Source: Streptomyces niveus (GTDB lineage: Bacteria > Actinomycetota > Actinomycetes > Streptomycetales > Streptomycetaceae). Taken from it: a stretch of 43,398 bases of DNA. The notes beneath the pieces were generated by a model. That model was not told the origin of the DNA. It saw nothing but the letters and a program-made list of their open reading frames with translations, and did not search any database. Numbering within the stretch: position 1 is the first letter of the stretch; every line of letters starts with the position of its first letter. The DNA lies in assembly GCF_001723055.1 (NCBI RefSeq), contig NZ_MDCR01000118.1:1-43398 (forward strand). Direction: 5' to 3'. Of this stretch, positions 1 to 8,730 are shown in pieces. Position numbers and translations under genes: made by a program.

Positions 1-2705
1 AGGACGGGGTGGTTCCGGGCGGTGGGGTCCGTGGGGTCGGGCAAGCCGGGCAGGGTGCTTCGCAGGCGCTCGAAGGCGGCCTCGAAGACCTTCATCGGCG
101 GCGGGCCCGGCGCCGGCGCGGCTCCCGTCCCCGCCGCGACGCCTCCCCCCGTGACCAGATTCGCCACGAGACCGACGAAGAAGCGCATCATGTCGGCCCA
201 GCCGTCGGGAGACTCCCCCTCCATGACGTCGACCAGGTCGGCCGCCTCACCCACGAGGCTCATCGCCTCAGCGGCCCGTTCGGCGGCGGTTTCCTGAGCC
301 GCGGTGCCGTGAATCCCGGTGCCGTGAATCGCGGTGGCCCGCTGCGCGAGCGCCCTGACGAGGGTGGTCCCCGCCATCTGCCACATCGGGTGGCCGGGAT
401 CAGGACACGCGGCGAACGTCCTGCGGCACCGCTCGACCTCGGCGTCGGTGATGTCGGGCTTCGGGCCACCGCCCGGCCCGATGGTCCCGATCAGGTCGAT
501 GTAGACGTCACCCATCATGTCGAACCCCGGCAGATCGTCCCCGGCGACGGCCCCGGGCTCCGCCGTGTACTCCTTGAGCCGCCGTGCCGCGTCCAGCGCG
601 CGTACGAGCTGGCCCGGTTCATGGCCGAGCAGGTAGTTCTGCAAGGCGGTGTGCACCTCGGTGTGGAACTTCGCGACCACCTGGGCGGCGTCGGCGGACG
701 GTCCCTCGGTGGTTGCCGCCGTGGCGAGCAGCGCGGACGCCTCCCGGGCCGCGTCCCCGTCGAAGCTCATGGTCGACCAGGTCGTGAGTGAGGACGCGAG
801 GAGCTGATCGACGGCCTCGCCGAGTTCGGGGTCACGCGTACGCGCGTAGCGCAGCAGTTGGACGATCTCCTGGAGATCCTCCGGGACGCCGTTGTCGCCC
901 GCGCCCTGGGCGGCGAGCGCGCTCCCGAGCCCGGCGGCGAGCGAGGCCCGCAGGCCGGCCTCCGCCTCTCCCGTCTCTCCCGTCTCCGCCAGCAGTTCCC
1001 GCAGCACCCCGATGTCGGTGTCGAGGTGTTCGGGGTCGGTGAGGTTCATGCTGTCGATGCGCGACATCAGGGAGACCACCCTGACCAGCTCCGGGTCGGG
1101 TGCCTCGCCCGGCGCGCCGGAGGGGATCGATCCCACGGCGATCGACAGCGCGATGTCGAACTGCCCCTGTCGCAGGAGTCCGAGCGGCAGGAAGTCGGCC
1201 GGGGCGGCGGCCACCACCTCTTCGGTCAACGCCTCTGCCTCGGCGCCGAGTTGATCCGCCCGGATCGCCGCGTCGCCGCCCTCGGCCTCTCGCAGGGCCG
1301 CTGCCCGTACGCCCGTGAGGGCGGCCAGGACGGCGACGTACGCGTAACGGTGCGGATGGTCCGCGGGCAGCGTCGCCAGCGCGGCGCGGTAGCCGGCGAT
1401 CCGCTCGTCCGAGACGGATACGGCTACGGGCCCAGCCTCCAACTCCGCCCCGATGGAGTGTGCCAGATCGAGGACTTCGAGGTCGATGTCCGGGGGCCCG
1501 CCCTCACGGGCCGCCCGCGCTCTGAGCTGTGTCACGATGCCGTCGAGCAGGGCCGGGTCCTCGTCGGGGTTCTCGTGACTGTGGAACTTCGCCAGATCGG
1601 AGAGGAGTTCGGCGTCCGCCGTCCCGACGGTGCCGAGCAGCTCGGCCGCCTCCCGCGCCGCGTCCCGCGCCGCCTCCCGCCCCGCGTCACTCCCGCCGCG
1701 CTCCGTGGCGAAGGCGTCGAGCCCCTGGCTCAGGCTCATGGCCACGGCGGCACGGGCCGGATGGCCGGGAGGCGTACGGAGCAGCGCCGCCCGCAGCCGT
1801 CGTACGCCACAGGCGATCCGGCCCGCGTCGTGCTCGCTCGCACCGGCCTCGACGATGACAACGCCCGCCCGCAGGTCCAACTCCCCCGGCCAGTCCATCG
1901 GTTCCGCGTACATCTGGCGTAAGGACTCCAGCGCGTCCGCGACCCCAGGTGTGTGCAGCGCGTCCGGTACGAGCGCGGCCAGGCGCTCGACCTCGGACAG
2001 CGGCGGGTCGCCGATGAGGCGCGCCGCGTCCAGCACCGCGCCGAGGGCGAACGCGGGCGCGTCGGCGCCTGCCGGGCCGATCGCGTTCGGCGTGACGGTG
2101 GGCAGCCGTTCGCACACCGCTGCCGCGTTCCGCGCGGCGACGGCGAGCGAGTCCGGGTCCGCCGCGAGCTGGAACCGCGCCGCGTGCAGCCGCACGGCGT
2201 AGAGCGCCAACTGGACGAATCCCTCGTGGCCGGGCGGCAGATAGTGCTGCGCCGTGTCGGACCAGGCGAGCGCGCGGTCGAGGGTGAGCAGCCGTTCGGA
2301 ATCGGTGAGTCCCGGCGCGGCCAGCGCGTTCTCGCCGAACACCGAACTCATCAGGTGCTCGAAACCCGTCTCGCTCGACGGATCGGCGGGGTCGAAGGCG
2401 TCCCGTAGCTGCTGGGGCAACCCCTCGGGGTCGGGCAGGCGCGGGAAGAGGAATCCGAAGGTGCTCAGGGCGATCGTCAAGTTCTGCTGCGCGTCCGGGT
2501 CTTCGGGGCCCTCATGCCGGAACCAGAAGGTCCAGAAGACGGCGGCGACGGACTCCAGGTCCACCGATTCCGCGGGCGACGGCGCGGCCTCGCGCAGCAG
2601 TGCCAGGGCGTCGTCCACCGCGTCGTCGCCGCGCAACCCCGCGGGATCCTGGGTGTTCTGAGCCGTTACGAGACGGGCGACCACTCGTTCCTGAAGCTCG
2701 GTCAT
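1..2705 (-). CDS. Large helical-repeat (TPR-like) protein, possible CHAT/caspase-associated; 3' end outside window
   Basis: An open frame runs leftward from an ATG at 2705 to the window edge without a stop, giving about 900 residues with the C-terminus missing. It begins MTELQERVVARLVTAQ and consists almost entirely of Ala/Leu/Arg/Glu-rich helical segments with recurring features such as PPGHPxRAA, DxxHPxRxAY and DPGHPMW. Such segments are typical of the TPR-like part of large actinobacterial proteins that often end in a CHAT (caspase-like) domain. No catalytic domain is visible in the part present, so CHAT is inference only. There is no signal peptide. It is divergent from the gene pair at 2771-4023, with 65 bases between the starts. 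A TAATCT box lies at 2714-2719, eight bases before the ATG. Certain as a gene, uncertain as to function. Confidence 0.75.
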   Translation of the reverse strand, partial: MTELQERVVARLVTAQNTQDPAGLRGDDAVDDALALLREAAPSPAESVDLESVAAVFWTFWFRHEGPEDPDAQQNLTIALSTFGFLFPRLPDPEGLPQQLRDAFDPADPSSETGFEHLMSSVFGENALAAPGLTDSERLLTLDRALAWSDTAQHYLPPGHEGFVQLALYAVRLHAARFQLAADPDSLAVAARNAAAVCERLPTVTPNAIGPAGADAPAFALGAVLDAARLIGDPPLSEVERLAALVPDALHTPGVADALESLRQMYAEPMDWPGELDLRAGVVIVEAGASEHDAGRIACGVRRLRAALLRTPPGHPARAAVAMSLSQGLDAFATERGGSDAGREAARDAAREAAELLGTVGTADAELLSDLAKFHSHENPDEDPALLDGIVTQLRARAAREGGPPDIDLEVLDLAHSIGAELEAGPVAVSVSDERIAGYRAALATLPADHPHRYAYVAVLAALTGVRAAALREAEGGDAAIRADQLGAEAEALTEEVVAAAPADFLPLGLLRQGQFDIALSIAVGSIPSGAPGEAPDPELVRVVSLMSRIDSMNLTDPEHLDTDIGVLRELLAETGETGEAEAGLRASLAAGLGSALAAQGAGDNGVPEDLQEIVQLLRYARTRDPELGEAVDQLLASSLTTWSTMSFDGDAAREASALLATAATTEGPSADAAQVVAKFHTEVHTALQNYLLGHEPGQLVRALDAARRLKEYTAEPGAVAGDDLPGFDMMGDVYIDLIGTIGPGGGPKPDITDAEVERCRRTFAACPDPGHPMWQMAGTTLVRALAQRATAIHGTGIHGTAAQETAAERAAEAMSLVGEAADLVDVMEGESPDGWADMMRFFVGLVANLVTGGGVAAGTGAAPAPGPPPMKVFEAAFERLRSTLPGLPDPTDPTARNHPV

Positions 2706-2770
2706 CGCTCACTAGATTAGTCTGAGAACACTCCAACGAGCGGTGTTTCCGGGGGATTTGGGAGTCTGCG

Positions 2771-3178
2771 ATGGGTGAGGACGGGCAAGCGCGAAGGCGG
2801 TACGAGGACGCGGTCGAGTTTCTGTGCCGCAACACGGAGTCGCTGCGCGAGCTGATCGGTCCGGGAGGCTGGGAAGCCCCGTTCGCGACGGTCCGGGACG
2901 GTGTGCCCATGTCCGGTGAATGGCGGGACGCGCTGCGGGAGTTGGACAACGCGGCGGAGGCGGCGGGGGTCCCCGGCGGGATCGGTCTGGAAGCCAGGAT
3001 GGGGGCCGGCGACTGGCTGTCCGGGCCCACGCCCCGGTCGGTCGGCTGGATCTGCCCGACGGGTCGCTGTGCGCGGGTGGATCTGCGGACGGACGGTCCC
3101 CGGTCTCGTACGCCCGAGACGGCACCGGCGCCCACCTGTGCGCTGGCCGACCTGCCGATGCGACTCGTGGGGGGCTGA
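2771..3178 (+). CDS. Small hypothetical protein, possible partner of the helical-repeat protein
   Basis: This gene encodes a 135-residue protein that I do not recognise firmly. The N-terminal third is helical and charged. The middle has a short hydrophobic strand with two cysteines (GWICPTGRCARV, near residues 96-107), and the C-terminus is a Pro/Thr-rich stretch with one more Cys. GGGAG about ten bases upstream supports the ATG. It is followed after five bases by a membrane-protein gene, so the two are probably co-transcribed, and both are divergent from the large helical-repeat gene. Small proteins in this position accompany caspase/TPR conflict modules in actinobacteria (the CATRA-associated small proteins described from comparative genomics). 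I offer that as a possible match, not an established one. Confidence 0.6.
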   Translation: MGEDGQARRRYEDAVEFLCRNTESLRELIGPGGWEAPFATVRDGVPMSGEWRDALRELDNAAEAAGVPGGIGLEARMGAGDWLSGPTPRSVGWICPTGRCARVDLRTDGPRSRTPETAPAPTCALADLPMRLVGG

Positions 3179-3183
3179 ACGCG

Positions 3184-4023
3184 GTGGAACTGCTCGTCGA
3201 ACTCCAGAAGCGCATCCCTGACGGGTGGTTCCTGCGCCGACTGCTGCCCGCCACGCTGTTCGTCATGGCCGCGGTCGTGGGCGGCGGGCAGCTCGGCCAG
3301 CGCCACTGGAACGACCTCGGGCTCGCCCGCGAGTCGATCGCCGGCGGGCTGCGGCTGAGCGGCGGGCTGTCCGCCGACGGTGTCGCCTCCCTCGTACTCG
3401 TCGCGGTGGCGATCCTGGCGGCGGCGTTCGCGGTGCCGCTCGCGGCGGGCGCGATCGGGGCGCTGGCATCGGGGGCCTGGCCCTGGTGGCTGATGCCGTT
3501 GGCACGGCGCGTGACCGCGTGGCGCGTACGGCGCTGGGCGCACCCCGACGAGCTGGGCAGGCAGTCCGTCCGCGCCCGCGCCGCCGGACGCCACCTCCGG
3601 GCCGACCGGCTCGACGCCCGCAGGGCCCGTACGGAGCCGGCCACGCCCGGCTCCCCCACCTGGTCGGGCGACCGGCTCCGGGCCACCGAGGAGCGCGTCG
3701 GGAGGGAGAGCGGGAGCGACATCGCGAGTGACTGGACCAGGGTGCTGCTCTCGGCGGACGACATCCCCCGCACCGCGCTGAGCGAGACACGCACGGCGTA
3801 CGACGCGGCGTGCGAAGCCCTCGCGTGGAGCGCGGCGTTCACGATCCTCGGCGCCTGGTGGTGGCCTGCGGCGGCGGTCGGGGTGCTGCTCTGGCCGGCC
3901 GGCTGGCTCTCGCTGCGCCGCGCGGTGGAGGCGCTGTGCCGCACGACGGAGGCGGTGTTCGCACTCGCCACGACGGACCCGACGACGCCGACGCCGACCC
4001 CGACGGTGTCGCCGACCCCCTGA
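3184..4023 (+). CDS. Membrane protein of unknown function
   Basis: This gene encodes a 279-residue protein with a GTG start five bases after the preceding stop. That start begins MELLVELQKRIPDGW and avoids overlap; the same frame is open further upstream. There is a hydrophobic segment near residues 19-33, a longer one near 60-100 (LVLVAVAILAAAFAVPLAAG and onward) and a third near 218-245 (AAFTILGAWWWPAAAVGVLL). Between them is a basic, arginine-rich cytoplasmic-type region containing conserved-looking RLRATEERV. The tail is a Thr-Pro repeat. No enzymatic motif is seen. Its arrangement with the small gene and the divergent helical-repeat gene suggests a three-part module in which this protein is the membrane component, possibly an effector. 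That role is inference. Confidence 0.65.
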   Translation: MELLVELQKRIPDGWFLRRLLPATLFVMAAVVGGGQLGQRHWNDLGLARESIAGGLRLSGGLSADGVASLVLVAVAILAAAFAVPLAAGAIGALASGAWPWWLMPLARRVTAWRVRRWAHPDELGRQSVRARAAGRHLRADRLDARRARTEPATPGSPTWSGDRLRATEERVGRESGSDIASDWTRVLLSADDIPRTALSETRTAYDAACEALAWSAAFTILGAWWWPAAAVGVLLWPAGWLSLRRAVEALCRTTEAVFALATTDPTTPTPTPTVSPTP

Positions 4024-4168
4024 GGGTGGGCGGGAACCGGTCGCCGGGGGCCGTGAATCGGACGAATGCCGGGGATGACGGGATACGAGACGTCCTCCGC
4101 CTTCCACGGCCGGGGCCGCCCGGGGACGATTGACGCTCGGCGTACGGCCCGCGACTCCGGGAGGACGT

Positions 4169-4315
4169 ATGGGCAAGCAGGTCAAGTGCGGGTCGAAAGA
4201 CACCAAGACCGGCAAGCCGTGCCAGAGACCGGCGATGATCGGCTACTCCCGCTGCCAGACGCACAGAGGGTCGTGGACGTCCCCGCAGAAGCGGAAGACC
4301 AAGAAGCGACGCTGA
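4169..4315 (+). CDS. 48-residue Cys3His zinc-binding-like protein
   Basis: This is a very small gene with a good ribosome site (GGGAGG at about 4159-4164) before ATG 4169. The product is strongly basic, ending KRKTKKRR. It has a Cys7, Cys18, Cys29, His32 arrangement (CGSKDTKTGKPCQRP, then CQTH), the spacing and GxxCxRPA context seen in short phage and plasmid proteins that carry a single zinc-binding CxH unit. The predicted role is nucleic-acid binding; nothing in the neighbours says more. A start at 4130 in the same frame would add 13 residues but has no ribosome site. It is convergent with the imine reductase-like gene, 27 bases away. Confidence 0.6.
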   Translation: MGKQVKCGSKDTKTGKPCQRPAMIGYSRCQTHRGSWTSPQKRKTKKRR

Positions 4316-4342
4316 CGGGTCTCCCACCTCCGTACTCCGTAC

Positions 4343-5224
4343 TCAGCGCGGCGGTCGGAGTGACTCGATCGCCCGCGAGAGGCTCGACGACCCGTGGCCC
4401 TGGGCGATCTGGCGCTCGAAGAGCGTCTGGAGCGGGGTCAGCAGGTCCACCCCGATGCCCTGGGCCTTCGTGGCCGTCAGCATGTTCGCCAGGCCCACCG
4501 TGTTGATGTCGAGGTTGGACGTCTCCGTCGTGTAGTCGCCCGAGTCGATCTCGGCCGCGAACCCGGGCAGCGCGGCGGCTGCCCCGTTCAGCCAGGGGAC
4601 CAACAGGGCGGTGATGTCCGTGGCCTTGATCTGGGCCGAGTCGGCGACCGCGACCGACTGGAAGAAGCCCGCGAACATCCCGTACATGCCGCTGAGCAGC
4701 GCGACGTCGTACAGCGAGGCCAGACCGGGATCGGTGCCGACGAAGGTGGGGGCGCCCAGGAGGTCCAGCTGCTCGCGGTACGTCTCGAAGACGGCGGACG
4801 TGCCGCTGTAGAGGACGAACGCGTCCGCCGTGCCGATCGTCTGCGGTACGGCGTAGACCGCGCCGTCCAGGTAGTCGGCGCCCTGGCCGGTCGCCCAGGC
4901 GGCCAGCTCGCGGGCGGGCTCCGGGGTTCCGGAGGTGAGGTTGACCAGGACGCGTCCCCGGAGCGCGTCGGCGGCCGGTGTCAGCAGCCGGCTCACGGTG
5001 TCGTAGTCCAGCACGCAGACGATGACGAGTTCGCCCGCCGCGAGGGCTTCGGCGACGGACGCCGCCCGGTGCGCGCCTCTGGCGACGAGGTCGTCGGCCT
5101 TGGCCGGGGAGCGGTTCCAGACCGTGGTGCGGTAGCCCTGGTCGAGGAAGGCACCGGCCAGGGCGCGGCCCAGGTTGCCGAGTCCGACGATGGAGACGGT
5201 GGGGAGCGAGGGCTTGGTGGTCAT
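4343..5224 (-). CDS. NAD(P)-binding imine reductase-like oxidoreductase
   Basis: The product has 293 residues, the usual length for the imine reductase (IRED) branch of the beta-hydroxyacid dehydrogenase/6-phosphogluconate dehydrogenase superfamily. The N-terminal Rossmann motif is GLGNLG (residues 14-19). WNRSPAKA at 36-43 is the NADPH-type loop. NLTSGTPEPAR and YLDGAVYAVPQTIGT are hallmarks of IREDs. ASLYDVALLSGMYGMFAGF near residue 172 carries the Asp often proposed as proton donor in this family. These enzymes reduce cyclic imines to amines, but the natural substrate here cannot be told. The start is supported by GGGAGG eight bases upstream. It is divergent from a SARP-type regulator with 122 bases between them, so that regulator may control it. 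Confidence 0.85.
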   Translation of the reverse strand: MTTKPSLPTVSIVGLGNLGRALAGAFLDQGYRTTVWNRSPAKADDLVARGAHRAASVAEALAAGELVIVCVLDYDTVSRLLTPAADALRGRVLVNLTSGTPEPARELAAWATGQGADYLDGAVYAVPQTIGTADAFVLYSGTSAVFETYREQLDLLGAPTFVGTDPGLASLYDVALLSGMYGMFAGFFQSVAVADSAQIKATDITALLVPWLNGAAAALPGFAAEIDSGDYTTETSNLDINTVGLANMLTATKAQGIGVDLLTPLQTLFERQIAQGHGSSSLSRAIESLRPPR

Positions 5225-5294
5225 GGGGTGGTCCTCCCGTTGCTGTCGTGTGCGGTGCGATGGGAACGACTCTGCCGGGCGGGGCTGTTGATCG

Positions 5295-5315
5295 ACTGTC
5301 GGTCCACTGTCGGTC
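5295..5315. promoter_or_regulatory. Direct repeat, candidate SARP binding site
   Basis: ACTGTCGGTC occurs at 5295-5304 and again at 5306-5315, an exact 10-base repeat with an 11-base period. SARP regulators are known to bind direct repeats spaced by one helical turn that overlap the -35 region. This pair lies 20 bases upstream of a TAGGCT box in front of the SARP gene at 5347, so autoregulation and control of the divergent oxidoreductase are plausible. Confidence 0.45.
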
Positions 5316-5334
5316 GGCGGCGCCGGACACGGCC

Positions 5335-5340
5335 TAGGCT
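5335..5340 (+). promoter_or_regulatory. Putative -10 box for a leaderless transcript
   Basis: TAGGCT fits the actinobacterial TAnnnT -10 consensus and ends six bases before the ATG at 5347. There is no Shine-Dalgarno-like sequence in front of that ATG. Both points suggest that transcription starts at or next to the start codon. Confidence 0.5.
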
Positions 5341-5346
5341 GACCGC

Positions 5347-8300
5347 ATGCGATTCGGGGTGCTCGGTCCGCTGGCCGTGTGGACGGCGGACGGCGAACCT
5401 GTCCCGATCCCCGGCGCGAAGGTCCGCGCTCTGCTCGCCCACCTGCTGGTGGAGCCGGGGCGTGCCGTGTCCGTCGGCCGGCTGGTGGACGAGCTGTGGG
5501 GGACCGCGCTGCCGGACGACCCCGGCAACACGTTGCAGGGAAAGGTCTCGCAGCTGCGGCGCGCGCTGGAGCGTGCCGAGCCGGGCGGTCGGGAGCTGGT
5601 GGTGTCCGGGGCCGGGGCTTCGGGGTATCTGCTGCGGACCGGCCCCGATGCCGTCGACGCGGGCCGGTTCACCGCGCTGCTGGACCGGGCGCGGGCCGAG
5701 GCCGTACCGCGTACGAGGGCGGAGCTGCTGGCCGAGGCGCTGGGGCTCTGGCGGGGAGAGGCGTTCGCGGACTTCGCCGGTGAGCCGTTCGCCCTGGCGG
5801 AGGCCAACCGCCTGGCGGAGGCCCGGCTGACGGCCCTGGAGGAACAGGCCGAGGTACGGCTGGAGTTGGGCGAGCACGCCGAACTGGCCGGTGAACTGGG
5901 CGGCCTGGTCGCCGCGCATCCGCTGCGGGAGCGGCTGCGCGCCGCGCACCTGCGGGCGTTGTACGGCGCGGGGCGCCAGACCGAGGCGCTGGAGAGTTTC
6001 GAGGAGCTGCGGCGCCGGCTCTCCGACGAGCTGGGCCTGGAGCCAGGACGCGAGTTGATCGCACTCCAACAGGCCGTGCTGCGACAGGACTTGACCGTCG
6101 CGGGCGCCGAGCGGCCCGTCCGCTCCGCCGTCGTCACGAATCTGCCCACCCCCCTCACCGAGATCGTCGGCCGGGAGGAGGCCGCCGCCGGTGTACGCGC
6201 CCTGCTCGGCGCGGCACGGCTGGTCACCCTCACCGGCCCCGGCGGGGTCGGCAAGACCCGGCTGGCCGTGGAGGTCGCGCGGCGGTCCGCCGAGGCGTAC
6301 CCGGACGGCGCCTGGCTCGTGGAACTGGCCGCGCTCGCGCCCTCACCGGGCCCTCGGGTCGATCCGGACGTGGTCAACGCGGCGGCCGAGGCGGTGATGA
6401 GAGCCCTGGGCATCCAGGAGACCGACGGGGAGCGCTCGGCGAACGGGGCGTTGTCCCCGGCCGGCCGACTGGGCGGCGCGCTGCGCGAGCGTCGGCTGCT
6501 GCTCGTCCTGGACAACTGCGAGCACGTCGTGGGTCCGGTCGCCGAGCTGACCGCCGCACTGCTCCCCAACGCGCCGGGCCTGACCGTACTGACGACCAGC
6601 CAGGAACCGCTCGCCATCAGCGGCGAGCAGATCTGGCCCGTGCCGCCGCTCCCCCTGCCGAGCGCCGTCGCGCTGTTCACCGCCCGCGCCGGGACCCACG
6701 CCGGGACCCACGCCGGGGCCCACGACGCGGACAGCACCGAGGCCGAGGCCGCGGCCGTCGCCGAGCTGTGCCGCCGCCTCGACGGCATCCCGCTGGCACT
6801 GGAACTCGCCGCGTCGCGCGTCCGGACCATCGGCGTGCACGGGCTGGTCGCCCGGCTGGACGACCGGTTCAAACTGCTGGCCGTCGGCCCCCGGAACGCG
6901 CCCGACCGGCAACGGACCCTGCGCGCGGTGATCGACTGGAGCTGGGGTCTGCTGACGGCGCCCGAGCGCGTCGTGCTGCGCAGACTGGCGGTCCACAGCG
7001 GGAGTTGTGCCCTGGAGGCGGCGGAGGCGGTCTGCGCCGGGGACGACGACGTGCCGTCCGCCGACGTCTTCGAGTTGCTCGCCCGCCTGGTGGACCGGTC
7101 GCTGGTCGTGCTGTCCGACCGGCCGGACGGCCCCCGCTACCGGCTGCTGGAGTCGGTCAAGGAGTACTGCGTCGAACAGCTCTGGGCGGCGGGCGAGTTC
7201 GACACCGTACGCGAGAGACACAGCCGCCACTACACCGAACTTGTCTGCCAGGCCGGGCCGTTGCTGCGCGGACCCGAGCAACAGCACTGGCTGGAAAGGC
7301 TGGACGCGGAGTCGGCCAATCTGCGGGCCGCGCTGGACTTCGCCGTACGGCACGGGGCCGGGGAGCGGGCGCTGCGTACGGTGAACGCGCTGGCCTGGTA
7401 CTGGGTGCTGCGCGGCCGGCCGGCGGAGGCCCGCCGCTACCTGGACGCGGCGCTCGCGGCCGTACCCGCGCCCACGCCGGATCGCGCCGTGGCCACGGCA
7501 TGGCGGGCGGGTATCGGCCTGCTCCAAGGCGAGCCCGCCGTCGGCCCCGAGAACAGCGCGGAGCGGATCGAGGACCCCCTCGACCGGGCAACCGCCCTGT
7601 GGTTCCTGGGCTTCGCCCAGATGGGATCCGGCGATGTCGCCACCGGCGAGAGCCTGGTGAACCGGTCCCTGGACGCGTTCCACGCCCTCGGCGACCCCTG
7701 GGGGACAGCGGCGGCGCTGAGCGTACGGGCCCGGCACGCCATGGCTCGCGGCGATCTCGACGCCGTCCGGCGCGACGGCGAACGCAGCGCCCGCCTCTTC
7801 GAGGAGACCGGCGACCGATGGGGCCGGCTCCAGACCGTGTTCCCGCTGGCCGCGCTGAGCCAGATCACCGGCGACTACGCGCACGCCGCCCGCCTCCAGC
7901 GCGACGGCCTGGCCATCGCCGAACAACTCGGGCTGTGGACCGAGGCCGCCAAACGGCTCTGCGGACTGGGCAGAATCCATCTCCTCACGGGGGATCACGC
8001 ACGGGCCCGCGAGTTCCACGGGCGCGCCCTCAAGCTGGCGCGCGAACAGAACCTCAGGTCCGGGGAGGTCGACGCCGAGATCGGCCTGGGACTCGGCGCC
8101 CGCCAGGAGGGCGATCACGACCTGGCGGAGCACCTCATGCGCGGGCTGCTGGCCTGGTTCCGTGAGGTGGGTTACGGCCCCGGCAGCACGCTCGCGCTGG
8201 CCGAGCTGGGCTTCGTCGCCGAACTGCGGGGCGACGCGGACGCCGCCCGCGCGCTGCACCTGGAGGGCTTCGACGCCGCGTACGAACTCGGCGACCCACG

Positions 8301-8559
8301 TGCCGTGGCCCTCGCGGTGGAGGGACTGGCAGGCGCACAGGCCGCAGCGGGCCGGTACGGCGAATCGGCGCGGCTGCTGGGCGCGGCGGCGGCAGCCCGC
8401 GACTCCGTCGACGCCCCGCTGCCGGCCGCCGAACGCCGCGACGTGGACCGCGTCACGGCGGTGGCGCGCGAGGCGCTGGGGGCGGCGGGCTTCGAAGCGG
8501 AGTTCGGCCGGGGCGAGCTGCTGAGCATGACGGAGGCGCGAGCTCTGGCGACGAGGTGA
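5347..8559 (+). CDS. AfsR/SARP-family regulator with BTAD, STAND ATPase and TPR region
   Basis: The product has 1,070 residues. The N-terminus (about 1-90) is an OmpR-type winged helix starting MRFGVLGPLAVW and containing LVDELWG. A bacterial transcriptional activation domain follows to about 250 (RLRAAHLRALYGAGRQTEAL and the LGLEPGREL end). The STAND/NB-ARC-type ATPase has Walker A GPGGVGKT at 297-304 and Walker B LLLVLDNCEHV near 385-395. RQRTLRAVIDWSWGLL near 520 is the typical linker, and the rest is TPR-like repeats. Such proteins activate secondary-metabolite or local operons by binding direct repeats near -35. It probably acts on its own promoter and the divergent imine reductase-like gene. 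Residues about 448-459 are encoded by a 12-base tandem repeat. Confidence 0.9.
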   Translation: MRFGVLGPLAVWTADGEPVPIPGAKVRALLAHLLVEPGRAVSVGRLVDELWGTALPDDPGNTLQGKVSQLRRALERAEPGGRELVVSGAGASGYLLRTGPDAVDAGRFTALLDRARAEAVPRTRAELLAEALGLWRGEAFADFAGEPFALAEANRLAEARLTALEEQAEVRLELGEHAELAGELGGLVAAHPLRERLRAAHLRALYGAGRQTEALESFEELRRRLSDELGLEPGRELIALQQAVLRQDLTVAGAERPVRSAVVTNLPTPLTEIVGREEAAAGVRALLGAARLVTLTGPGGVGKTRLAVEVARRSAEAYPDGAWLVELAALAPSPGPRVDPDVVNAAAEAVMRALGIQETDGERSANGALSPAGRLGGALRERRLLLVLDNCEHVVGPVAELTAALLPNAPGLTVLTTSQEPLAISGEQIWPVPPLPLPSAVALFTARAGTHAGTHAGAHDADSTEAEAAAVAELCRRLDGIPLALELAASRVRTIGVHGLVARLDDRFKLLAVGPRNAPDRQRTLRAVIDWSWGLLTAPERVVLRRLAVHSGSCALEAAEAVCAGDDDVPSADVFELLARLVDRSLVVLSDRPDGPRYRLLESVKEYCVEQLWAAGEFDTVRERHSRHYTELVCQAGPLLRGPEQQHWLERLDAESANLRAALDFAVRHGAGERALRTVNALAWYWVLRGRPAEARRYLDAALAAVPAPTPDRAVATAWRAGIGLLQGEPAVGPENSAERIEDPLDRATALWFLGFAQMGSGDVATGESLVNRSLDAFHALGDPWGTAAALSVRARHAMARGDLDAVRRDGERSARLFEETGDRWGRLQTVFPLAALSQITGDYAHAARLQRDGLAIAEQLGLWTEAAKRLCGLGRIHLLTGDHARAREFHGRALKLAREQNLRSGEVDAEIGLGLGARQEGDHDLAEHLMRGLLAWFREVGYGPGSTLALAELGFVAELRGDADAARALHLEGFDAAYELGDPRAVALAVEGLAGAQAAAGRYGESARLLGAAAAARDSVDAPLPAAERRDVDRVTAVAREALGAAGFEAEFGRGELLSMTEARALATR
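6688..6723 (+). repeat. 12-base tandem repeat inside the SARP gene
   Basis: Three copies of GCCGGGACCCAC (the last with one change) encode a repeated Ala-Gly-Thr-His unit in a loop of the STAND domain. The repeat stays in frame and is probably tolerated in a surface loop. Confidence 0.7.
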
Positions 8560-8586
8560 GGGCCGAGGTGAACATCGTCGGGTGAG

Positions 8587-8602
8587 GCCAAAGCCCTTTG
8601 GC
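8587..8602 (+). terminator. Small hairpin after the SARP gene
   Basis: GCCAAA, loop GCCC, TTTGGC forms a perfect six-base stem 28 bases after the stop at 8559. No U-tract follows, as is common in Streptomyces. It could be a weak terminator separating the regulator from the hydrolase-STAND pair. Confidence 0.35.
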
Positions 8603-8730
8603 GCAGGCGCTGTTCACGCCCCTCGCGGCCGCCCCGTCTCTACTATTGTCGCGGGATATGTCGGTGGTGTCGGGCCGGTCCGGCAGCACTCGGCGGTCGG
8701 CGGTCCGGCAGTCGGCGGTCCAGGGGTGAC

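Noticed and set aside
858..1922. 354-codon rightward frame
   Set aside because: It is antisense to the large helical-repeat gene, with no recognisable domain and a composition typical of GC-rich shadows.
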